The notes under the pieces: generated by a model
Database searches by the model: none
Seen by the model: the letters and a program-made list of their open reading frames with translations, nothing else
Told to the model about the DNA's origin: nothing
Position numbers and translations under genes: made by a program
Shown here: in pieces, positions 6,159 to 13,272 of the stretch
Layout: each line of letters starts with the position of its first letter
How positions within the stretch are numbered: position 1 is the stretch's first letter
Origin: Tessaracoccus sp.
Lineage (GTDB): Bacteria > Actinomycetota > Actinomycetes > Propionibacteriales > Propionibacteriaceae
Direction: 5' to 3'
Length of the DNA: 64,000 bases
Assembly (NCBI RefSeq): GCF_016714275.1
Contig: NZ_JADJNP010000001.1
Location: 1,550,001 to 1,614,000, forward strand

Positions 6159-8783
6159 CTACTTGCCCCGACGGCGGCGGGGCTTGCGCTCCCCGCCGTC
6201 GGCCGGCGCCTGCGAGTCAACGGGCTCGTCGAAGCGCACGTAGCCGGCGCCGTGGCAATGCTCGCACGGTTCGGTGAACGCCTCCTGCAGGCCGGTGCCG
6301 ATCCGCTTGCGGGTCAGCTGCACGAGGCCGAGGCTCGTCACCTCCGCCACCTGATGGCGGGTACGGTCACGGCCGAGGCACTCGACGAGGCGGCGAAGCA
6401 GCAGTTCGCGGTTGCTGGGGAGCACCATGTCGATGAAGTCGATCACGATGATGCCCCCGAGATCGCGCAGGCGAAGCTGCCGAACGATCTCCTCAGCCGC
6501 CTCCAGGTTGTTGCTGGTCACGGTGGCCTCGAGGTTGCCGGCAGAGCCTGTGAAACGGCCGGTGTTGACGTCGACGACGGTCATTGCCTCGGTGCGGTCG
6601 ATCACGAGCGAGCCGCCGGAGGGCAGGTAGACCTTGCGATCGAGAGCCTTGGCGATCTGCTCATCGACCTTGTACTCGGCGAAGAGATCCCTGCCATCCT
6701 CGCCAACCTCGAAGCGCTCCACGCGCTCGGCGAGGTGCGGGGCGACGTGAGAGACGTAGGCCGAGATCGCGTCGAACGCGTCGTCCTGGCCGCCGTTGCC
6801 CTGCACGACGAGGTGCCCGAAGTCCTCGGTGAAGAGATCGCGCACGATGCGCAGCGTGAGGTCGGGCTCGGCGTACAGCGCCTGCGGGGCGCCGCCTTGC
6901 TTCGACTTCTTCTCGATGACCTCCCACTGGGCCTTCAGCCGGTTGACGTCGCGGATCAACTCCTCCTCGGAGGCGCCTTCCGCGGCTGTCCGCACGATCA
7001 CGGACTCGTCGTCGGAGATCAGCGTGCCGAGCACGGTACGCAGACGCTGGCGCTCCGTGTCGGGCAGCTTGCGGGAGATGCCGCTCAGGTGGCCACCCGG
7101 CGAATAGACGACGTAGCGGCCGGGCAGCGAGATGTGGCCGGTCAGCCGGGCACCCTTCGCGCCGACTGGGTCCTTCGTCACCTGAACGAGGACGGACTGG
7201 CCGGACTTCAGGACGTTCTCGACCTTGCGGTCCTCGCCTGTGACACCGAATGCCGACCAGTCGACCTCGCCGGCGTACAGCACGGCGTTGCGGCCGCGGC
7301 CGATGTCGATGAACGCGGCCTCCATGCTGGGCAGCACGTTCTGCACCCGGCCGACGTAGATGTTGCCGATCAGCGAGGTGGCCGACGCCTTGTCGACGTA
7401 GTGCTCGACGAGGATGTTGTCCTCGATCACCGCGAGCTGCGTGTAGTCGTCGTTCTGCCTGATCACCAGGCGGCGGTCGACGGACTCGCGGCGTGCGAGG
7501 AACTCCGCCTCGCTGAGGATCGGGGCCCGACGGCGACCCGCGGCGCGCGACTCCTTGCGGCGCTGGCGCTTAGCCTCCATGCGCGTGGAGCCCTCAATGC
7601 CGGTGACCTCGTCGTCGCTCGACGTGCCGGCCTCGGACTCGCCGCGGCGACGACGCGTGCGGCGGCGGCGGCGCGTCGTCGAGGAGCCCTCCTCGGCGCC
7701 CTCGGCATCGGCCTGCTCGGCCCCTTCGGCTTGCTCCTCGCCGCCCTCAGCGGGTTCCTCGTCCGACTCGTCGTCGGTGGGGGTGTCCTCGTCGGCATCC
7801 TCGTCGCGTCCACGACGGCGACGGCGGCCCCCGCGGCGGCGACGACGACGCGACGGCCGGTCGTCGTCCTGGGAATCCTCGGCGTCGTCCGAATCGATGT
7901 CCTCGTTCTCGTCCTCCTGCGCGGCGTCCGCGCCCTCCTCGATGATCTCCTCGTCCTCATCGACGACCTCGACGGCGTCCTCCGCCACGATCCCGTCATC
8001 CACAGGAGCGTCTGCGGCGATCGCCCCGGCGAGCGCCGCGAGCTCCGCCTGGCGGGCCTCTGACGTCATGAAGGGGTCGGCGAGCACAGCCTTGCGGGCC
8101 TCGGCCAGCTTCTCCGCCTCGCGCAACCGATCGCCGATGGGGTCGTCCGACGGCGCGGCAGGCTCCGGCGCCGCGGACTTGCGTGTGGCCCGGCGGCGGC
8201 TGGGCTTCTTCGGCTCCTCGATCACGGCCTCGACGACAGGTGCCTCCGCGACCGGCTCGGGGGCTGGCTCCGGGACCTCCTCGGCCGCGGGGGCCACGGC
8301 CTCAGCAGCAGGTTCCTCGACCGGAGCGGGGGCGGCGGTCTTGCGCGTGGCGCGCCGACGCGCGGGCTTCTGGGGCTCCTCGGTGGGAGCCTCCACCGCA
8401 GAGTCGACGGCGGTGGGCTCAGCGGCGGCGGGGGCCTCGTCGGGGGACTCGGGGGTTGCGACCTTGCGACGACGCGTGGTGGCAGGCTCGCCAACCTTCG
8501 TGCTGGCGCGGCGACGCTTCGGGGTGAGATCAGCGGTGGGCTCGTCGGCCTGCGGCTCCGGCGCGGCCTCAAGGGCCGCGGCGGCGGGAACCGGGTCGAT
8601 CGCGGGCGCGACCGGCGCGGCGGGGGCGGGATCGATGGCGACGGGGGCCGGCGGCGCGGTGAGCGCGGGCGGGTCCACCTTCGCGGGCGCGCCGGCCGGT
8701 CGAGACGCGGCGCGGCGCCGGCGCGGAGCGGCGGCCGCCTTCTCGGTAGGCGTGTTTTCAGTACCTGATTCGGTATCGAGCAT
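6159..8783 (-). CDS. rne: Ribonuclease E/G family protein with long N-terminal extension
   Basis: 874 residues. Residues 1 to about 410 are low complexity: Ala/Pro/Glu-rich linkers carry repeated basic blocks (RRRATRKSAAPEP, RRRATRKTAAPAP, KRRRASTK), then an acidic stretch and an Arg-run (SRRRRRRGG). From about 430 the catalytic part begins: the S1 domain (NIYVGRVQNVLPSMEAAFIDIG), the DNase I-like core with VVDVNTGRFTG and VIDFIDM, and the zinc-link CEHCHGAGY near the end. This is the actinobacterial arrangement, with the disordered scaffold at the N-terminus rather than the C-terminus. RNase E cleaves AU-rich single-stranded RNA in mRNA decay and rRNA processing. The ATG follows AGGAG. The usual downstream partners rplU-rpmA are not here. 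Confidence 0.95.
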   Translation of the reverse strand: MLDTESGTENTPTEKAAAAPRRRRAASRPAGAPAKVDPPALTAPPAPVAIDPAPAAPVAPAIDPVPAAAALEAAPEPQADEPTADLTPKRRRASTKVGEPATTRRRKVATPESPDEAPAAAEPTAVDSAVEAPTEEPQKPARRRATRKTAAPAPVEEPAAEAVAPAAEEVPEPAPEPVAEAPVVEAVIEEPKKPSRRRATRKSAAPEPAAPSDDPIGDRLREAEKLAEARKAVLADPFMTSEARQAELAALAGAIAADAPVDDGIVAEDAVEVVDEDEEIIEEGADAAQEDENEDIDSDDAEDSQDDDRPSRRRRRRGGRRRRRGRDEDADEDTPTDDESDEEPAEGGEEQAEGAEQADAEGAEEGSSTTRRRRRTRRRRGESEAGTSSDDEVTGIEGSTRMEAKRQRRKESRAAGRRRAPILSEAEFLARRESVDRRLVIRQNDDYTQLAVIEDNILVEHYVDKASATSLIGNIYVGRVQNVLPSMEAAFIDIGRGRNAVLYAGEVDWSAFGVTGEDRKVENVLKSGQSVLVQVTKDPVGAKGARLTGHISLPGRYVVYSPGGHLSGISRKLPDTERQRLRTVLGTLISDDESVIVRTAAEGASEEELIRDVNRLKAQWEVIEKKSKQGGAPQALYAEPDLTLRIVRDLFTEDFGHLVVQGNGGQDDAFDAISAYVSHVAPHLAERVERFEVGEDGRDLFAEYKVDEQIAKALDRKVYLPSGGSLVIDRTEAMTVVDVNTGRFTGSAGNLEATVTSNNLEAAEEIVRQLRLRDLGGIIVIDFIDMVLPSNRELLLRRLVECLGRDRTRHQVAEVTSLGLVQLTRKRIGTGLQEAFTEPCEHCHGAGYVRFDEPVDSQAPADGGERKPRRRRGK

Positions 8784-8977
8784 CTTCGGCTCCTAACGCG
8801 CAATGCGCGGACAGGCACGGACTAGCCGTGCGCTAAGACTGTGGTCGACCGCGGGACGCGAGCAGTCGCGGCAGACTTGCCGCGGTGCAGCTCGCCGCAC
8901 CCGGGTGGCACCGGCGGTGCCGTGACCTAATCGTTATTATCGCACAGCTCGGCCGCCAACGGCGGCATCTCACGCCG
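8784..8977 (-). promoter_or_regulatory. rne leader/promoter region with hairpins
   Basis: 194 bases without a gene. An AT-rich patch (TAATCGTTATTATCG, 8928-8942) is the likely promoter on the minus strand. Between it and the rne start lie two hairpins: GGCACC/GGTGCC (8907-8921), which may also terminate the upstream DUF2344 gene, and GCGGCA/TGCCGC around GACT (8868-8883). A structured leader of roughly 130 bases would fit RNase E autoregulation as known in E. coli, but that is inference. Confidence 0.45.
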
Positions 8978-9676
8978 TTAGCGAAGTGGGTCGCCGATCG
9001 CGCCGTCCGCGAGAGGGCCCTGAACGAGTCGAGTCAGGAGCGCCCGAACGGGCACCCGCCCATCGAGCTGGCGCAGGGCGGAGAGCACGTCGTCGGGCCG
9101 GACGAGCGGGGCTTGGTGCAGCGAGCGGAGGAAGACCGTATCGTCGGCGGTCACTGTCAGCTCCAACACCGCGGGGCGGACATCGAACGCCCGCATCCCG
9201 CCCTTCGTCATGCGCTCGACGATGAGCTCGTTCTGCGAAAGGAGCGTCGCCACGGCGCCCTCCAGCACGCCCGGCTCGGCGCCGTCGAGCCGCAGGATCC
9301 ACTCGGACGCCTGCAGGAGATCGCCCAGTGCCTCGCGGCGCGCCTCCGCGACGTCGAGGACGACGAAGCCGTCGGGCAGGACTTCGTTCAGCGCGGCCTG
9401 CACCTTTGTCGGCTCACAGACCTCGCTCAGGCCGAGCTCGACGTACTCCGCCTCCGAGGCCGCCGACGTCGGCGCCGCGTTCGCGTACGAGATGCGAGGG
9501 TGGGGAGAGAACCCTGAGGAGTAGGCCATCGGGATCTCCGCGCGGCGCAGCGCCCGCTCGAGCGCGCGGCCGAAGTCACGGTGCGACGTGAACCGCGCAG
9601 GCCCCCGCTTCGCGTAGCGGAGGCGGAGCTTCTGTGCAGGAGGCGCCTGCTGGACCGGCGGCTGTCGATTACCCAC
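8978..9676 (-). CDS. DUF2344 (TIGR03936) radical SAM-linked protein
   Basis: 232 residues with the family signatures RLRYAKRGPARFTSHRD, then the block around AYSSGFSPHPRISY, then AEYVEL. DUF2344 proteins occur next to, or fused with, B12-domain radical SAM proteins and are thought to act with them; the function is unknown. Here the partner is at 13246-15198, about 3.6 kb away, with three unrelated genes or modules between. The GTG at 9676 is favoured because TACACT lies exactly 7 bases upstream (leaderless layout) and the reading frame further upstream looks non-coding and collides with the divergent MFS gene. Confidence 0.85.
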   Translation of the reverse strand: MGNRQPPVQQAPPAQKLRLRYAKRGPARFTSHRDFGRALERALRRAEIPMAYSSGFSPHPRISYANAAPTSAASEAEYVELGLSEVCEPTKVQAALNEVLPDGFVVLDVAEARREALGDLLQASEWILRLDGAEPGVLEGAVATLLSQNELIVERMTKGGMRAFDVRPAVLELTVTADDTVFLRSLHQAPLVRPDDVLSALRQLDGRVPVRALLTRLVQGPLADGAIGDPLR

Positions 9677-9740
9677 GGCGTGCAGTGTAAGGCCATCCGT
9701 CGGCGGAGTAAGGTGGCCGGGCCCGACCGAACCCCCGAAA

Positions 9741-10937
9741 GTGAGTGCCGTGCTGGAGTCCCTGAAGCGCTGGTGGCCGTTAGTGGCGATCCTCGCGCTG
9801 GCCTTCAACCTGCGTCCCGTCGCGGTGTCGATCGGCCCCGTGCTGGCCGACATCTCCGCAGACATAGGCCTCGACGGCGTCACCGCCGGCGTACTCACGG
9901 CCCTCCCCACCGCCTGCTTCGCCGCCTTCGGCGCGCTGGCGCCGTGGGTGTCGCAACGGATCGGCGTAGTGCCCACGATCAGCCTGGGGCTGGTCGCGCT
10001 CGTCGCAGGCCAGGCGGGGCGGCTCGTCGTCGGCTCCCCCGGTTCATTCCTTGCCTTCTCGGCGCTTGCCCTGGCAGGGATGGCCCTCGCGAACGTCCTC
10101 ATGCCGACCCTCGTGCGGATGCACTATCCCGGCCGGATCGGCACTGCGACGGCGCTCTATTCGCTCACGCTGACCCTCGGCGTGACGACCGCCAGCGCCG
10201 CGACGGTGCCGATCGCCCACGCCCTCGGCGGGTGGCGCTCGGCGCTTGTCGTGTGGATCGTCACCGGCGCCATCGCGCTCGCCATCTGGGCGCCGCTCCT
10301 GCTGAGGGCCCGTGGACCTCGCAGGTCCGGCGGCCAGCGCGTCTCCCTGGGGCGGATTGCCCGAACGCGGCTGGGGTGGGCCCTCGCCATCTTCTTCGGC
10401 ATCCAGTCGGCCCAGGCCTACTCGATCTTCGGCTGGCTGCCGTCGGTGTACCAGTCGGCGGGGCTCAGTGAGGTCGAGGCCGGGTACATGCTGGGAATCG
10501 CCACCGGCGTCGGCATCGTGCCCGCGTTCCTGGTCCCGGTGCTCGTCGCCCGCATGGCGCATCCCAGTCGGCTGTTCCTCTGCATCATGGCGTGCCTCAT
10601 CGCCGGGTACATCGGGCTGGTGACCACGCCGTCGACGCTTCCCTGGCTGTGGGCGGCGCTCCTGGCACTGGGCCAGGCCTCCTTTCCCCTGGTGCTCGCG
10701 CTCTTCGCGCTCCGGGCCCGGACACCCGCCGCGACCGCTGCCCTCAGCGGGTTCGCGCAGTCGGTCGGCTACGCCATCGCGATGCTGGGGCCGCTGTCCT
10801 TCGGCGTGCTGCACGAGGTGACCGGCATCTGGGCGGCGCCCATCGTCGTCCAGCTCGCGTTGTGCGCGCCGATGATCGTCGCCGGCCTCTACGCGTGCCG
10901 CCCCGCGATGATCGAGGACGAGCTCACGCGGGTCTAG
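9741..10937 (+). CDS. MFS transporter, CynX/NimT-like
   Basis: 398 residues, about 12 hydrophobic segments. The first helix (VAILALAFNLRPVAVSIGPVL) carries the NLRPAVxSIGPVL-type motif of the CynX/NimT (cyanate/2-nitroimidazole) subfamily of the major facilitator superfamily. The substrate is not predictable. It starts at GTG 9741, with GTG 9750 as an alternative. It is divergent from the DUF2344 gene and convergent with the DUF1846 gene, so it interrupts a cluster that otherwise runs on the minus strand. Confidence 0.85.
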   Translation: MSAVLESLKRWWPLVAILALAFNLRPVAVSIGPVLADISADIGLDGVTAGVLTALPTACFAAFGALAPWVSQRIGVVPTISLGLVALVAGQAGRLVVGSPGSFLAFSALALAGMALANVLMPTLVRMHYPGRIGTATALYSLTLTLGVTTASAATVPIAHALGGWRSALVVWIVTGAIALAIWAPLLLRARGPRRSGGQRVSLGRIARTRLGWALAIFFGIQSAQAYSIFGWLPSVYQSAGLSEVEAGYMLGIATGVGIVPAFLVPVLVARMAHPSRLFLCIMACLIAGYIGLVTTPSTLPWLWAALLALGQASFPLVLALFALRARTPAATAALSGFAQSVGYAIAMLGPLSFGVLHEVTGIWAAPIVVQLALCAPMIVAGLYACRPAMIEDELTRV

Positions 10938-10941
10938 ACGC

Positions 10942-10961
10942 CCGCCGGCCCCAGACGGCGG
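10942..10961. terminator. Small bidirectional hairpin between MFS and DUF1846 genes
   Basis: Six-base arms CCGCCG and CGGCGG with an 8-base loop fill the 24-base gap between two convergent stop codons. It is short and has no T tract. Confidence 0.4.
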
Positions 10962-12452
10962 TCAGCGCTTCTTGTACAGCTTCTTGCTCTGGTAGACGGG
11001 CTCGCTTGTCACTTGCACGCCGAGGTTGCGGAAGATGCCCTCGTCGACCGAGCCGAGGATCACGGTGGTGTGCACGTCGCAGCCGCGCAGATGCTGGAGC
11101 TCAGCGAGCGCGCGGCGGGCGTTGTCGTCGTGCGTGGCGCTGACCGAGAGCGCGATCAGGACCTCGTCGGTGTGCAGACGCGGATTGGCGCTGCCCAGGT
11201 GCTCGGTCTTGAGGCTCTGGATCGGTGCGATCGACTCGGGCGCCAGCAGCCGCACCTCCGGATCGATCCCGGCGAGCGCTTTGAGCGCGTCGAGCAGCAT
11301 CGCTGAGCACGAACCCAGGAGCGGCGAGGTCTTGCCGGTGATGATGCGGCCGTCAGCGAGTTGGATGGCTGCGGCCGGCGCCTTCGTGCGCCGCTGCACC
11401 TCGAGCGCGGGCACGACGACGGGGCGGTCCTCACGGCTCAGCCCCAGATGGCTCATGGTGAGGGCGATCCGGTCCGAGAGGGTCGGCTCCAGCTGGTCGC
11501 GCTGCTCGGCGACGAGGGCCTTGAAATAGCGGCGGATGATCTCCTGCCGCGACGCCGCCCGGCACACCTCGTCGTCGGCGATGCAGACACCCGCCATGTT
11601 GACGCCCATGTCGGTGGGCGACTGGTACGGCGAGTCGCCCGTGAGGCGCTCGAAGAGCAGCTTGAGGACGGGGAACACCTCGACGTCGCGGTTGTAGTTG
11701 ACGACCTGCTCGCCGTACGCGGCGAGGTGGTAGGGGTCGATCATGTTCACGTCGTCGAGGTCGGCGGTAGCGGCCTCGTAGGCGAGGTTGACGGGGTGGT
11801 CGAGCGCCAGGTTCCAGATGGGGAACGTCTCGTACTTGGCGTAGCCGGAGCTGATGCCGCGCTGGTGATCGTGGTACAGCTGGGAGAGGCAGGTGGCCAT
11901 CTTGCCGCTACCCGGCCCGGGAGCGGTGACGACGATCAGGTCGCGCTCGGTCTCGATGTACTCGTTGCGGCCGTAGCCGGCGTCGCTGACGACAAGGTTC
12001 ACGTCGTTCGGGTACCCCTTGATCGGGTAGTGCCGGTAGACCTTGACGCCGAGGCGCTCCAGCTTGCGCTTGAACGCGCGCGCCTGGCGGTGCTCGTCTG
12101 TCATCTGCGTGATGACAACGCTGCCGACGAAAAGTCCGTAGGAGCGGAACTCGTCGATGAGGCGCAGCACATCGGACTCGTAGGAGATGTTGAGGTCGGC
12201 GCGGACCTTGTTGCGGGCGAGGTCGTGCGCTGAGACGGCGACGACGACCTCAACCTCGTCCTTGAGCGTCTCCAGCATCCGGATCTTAAGGTCCGGCGAG
12301 AACCCGGGCAGGACGCGGGACGCGTGGTGGTCGTCGAACAGCTTCCCACCGAACTCGAGGTACAGCTTGCCGCCGAAGCGCCGGCGCCGCTCGTCGATGT
12401 GCTCGGACTGGAGTTGCAGGTACCGCTCGCGATCGAATCCAAGGTCAGCCAC
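10962..12452 (-). CDS. DUF1846 (UPF0371) domain-containing protein
   Basis: 496 residues matching the DUF1846 family along its length: the N-terminal FDRERYLQLQSEHI and FGGKLYLEFGGKLFDD, the central VTAPGPGSGKMATCLSQLYHD with a P-loop-like GPGSGK, and DMGVNMAGVCI. Family structures are known but the biochemical function is not established. Start GTG 12452: TAGGCT lies 8 bases upstream, so translation may be leaderless. It stands in the block inserted between the radical SAM gene and its DUF2344 partner. Confidence 0.88.
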   Translation of the reverse strand: MADLGFDRERYLQLQSEHIDERRRRFGGKLYLEFGGKLFDDHHASRVLPGFSPDLKIRMLETLKDEVEVVVAVSAHDLARNKVRADLNISYESDVLRLIDEFRSYGLFVGSVVITQMTDEHRQARAFKRKLERLGVKVYRHYPIKGYPNDVNLVVSDAGYGRNEYIETERDLIVVTAPGPGSGKMATCLSQLYHDHQRGISSGYAKYETFPIWNLALDHPVNLAYEAATADLDDVNMIDPYHLAAYGEQVVNYNRDVEVFPVLKLLFERLTGDSPYQSPTDMGVNMAGVCIADDEVCRAASRQEIIRRYFKALVAEQRDQLEPTLSDRIALTMSHLGLSREDRPVVVPALEVQRRTKAPAAAIQLADGRIITGKTSPLLGSCSAMLLDALKALAGIDPEVRLLAPESIAPIQSLKTEHLGSANPRLHTDEVLIALSVSATHDDNARRALAELQHLRGCDVHTTVILGSVDEGIFRNLGVQVTSEPVYQSKKLYKKR

Positions 12453-12526
12453 GGGTGCAGAGCCTACCTCTCGATGCCCTATCCATGGGCCGCACCCGCC
12501 GCTTGCCCCTCAGCACGAACGTCCTC

Positions 12527-12715
12527 TCAATCCGCGACCCTTTCCGTCCAGTACCCCGATCGTCGGCTCTGGTGCGCGAACGCAACCAGATCATCGACCG
12601 CGTGAGCAACGGCCTCGTCGAACTCGGCGCCCAGCCCCCTCGATGTCAGCTCGTAAGAGCGAACGGCATCCAGCAACTCTGCGTCGGCGTCCGGGTGAAC
12701 ATGCGGCTCCGTCAC
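12527..12715 (-). pseudogene. RelE/ParE-family toxin with internal deletion
   Basis: 62 residues, compared with about 95-100 for the family. The start HPDADAELLDAVRSYE and GLGAEFDEAVAHAVDDL matches the N-terminal helices of ParE toxins; the end AFAHQSRRSGYWTER matches their last strand and tail (usual form AVAHxRRRPGYWxxR). The middle part, with the P-rich loop and the strands bearing the basic residues, is missing without loss of frame. The GTG start overlaps the antitoxin stop (GTGA), so the operon structure is intact. It is probably inactive as a toxin, although a shortened peptide could still bind the antitoxin. Confidence 0.7.
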
Positions 12716-12963
12716 CGCCTCAGCGCCTCGATGAGCGCTCGCGTCTTCTCCCTCGTCTGTTCGAACGGCACCAGCTCGACCCGTCCCGTCAGGACATCAT
12801 CCAGGCGCGACGCGATTTCTTCGCGCCACGCCTCATCGATCTCCGGCACGCCGGCGTCGTCCTCTGGGTGCAGGCTGGCGAGCAGTCGGTGCGCAACGAT
12901 CGTGCGCTCGTCGAGGTCAAGTTCTAGGCCCGCCTCGTAGACCTCATCAGCTCGCAATCCCAT
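12712..12963 (-). CDS. Addiction module antitoxin (TIGR02574-like)
   Basis: 83 residues with the family pattern: LDLDERTIVAHRLLASL near the N-terminus and EIDEAWREEIASRLDDVLTGRVELVPFEQ in the second half, as in antitoxins that partner RelE/ParE toxins. It is upstream of and overlaps the toxin reading frame by four bases. Because the toxin is internally deleted, this is probably an orphaned antitoxin. It could still act as a DNA-binding autorepressor or neutralise a related toxin elsewhere. Confidence 0.75.
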   Translation of the reverse strand: MGLRADEVYEAGLELDLDERTIVAHRLLASLHPEDDAGVPEIDEAWREEIASRLDDVLTGRVELVPFEQTREKTRALIEALRR

Positions 12964-13038
12964 GACGAGAGTCTACGACCCCGCTATGACAACCTCCGGA
13001 TTCCATCCGGCCCCAAAGCACCTGTTTGTTTCATCGAC

Positions 13039-13272
13039 ATGACAGACACCCACGGCTCCGGCCACGTAGACATGCCTCGCCCCGTTCTCGATGAGGTGGC
13101 CGAGTCAAAGCTTCGCGAACTCATTCACGACGGCATCGTCTCTGGCTTTGGTGACGAGCTTGATGATCTCTATTTTAGTCGGTTGCGCGCACGTTGCACT
13201 CGTGCCACAACGGTCAAGCACCCGACCTCGGCGACGCGCATGCGGTCAGACGAGGTCGGGCTTGACCACTGA
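13039..13272 (+). pseudogene. Possible remnant of a ParD-like antitoxin
   Basis: A 77-codon frame whose central part, KLRELIHDGIVSGFGDELDDLYFSRLRAR, resembles the C-terminal end of ParD-family antitoxins (LRxLIxEGxxSG then a D/E-rich helix). The usual N-terminal DNA-binding half is absent, there is no ribosome binding site, and the last 25 residues look like read-through that overlaps the radical SAM gene's 3' end. The stretch is less GC-rich than its neighbours. I treat it as a decayed fragment next to the broken module at 12527-12963. It may not be a gene at all. Confidence 0.3.
13221..13260 (-). terminator. Hairpin at the 3' end of the radical SAM gene
   Basis: Perfect 10-base arms CCCGACCTCG (13221-13230) and CGAGGTCGGG (13251-13260) separated by 20 bases. 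The distal arm lies inside the last codons of the minus-strand radical SAM gene, so the structure forms across its stop codon. There is no T tract; it may work as a terminator or a 3'-end stabiliser. Confidence 0.5.

Noticed and set aside
6252..8063. 600-codon frame opposite rne
   Set aside because: Shadow of the rne catalytic domain; low-complexity translation with no family pattern.
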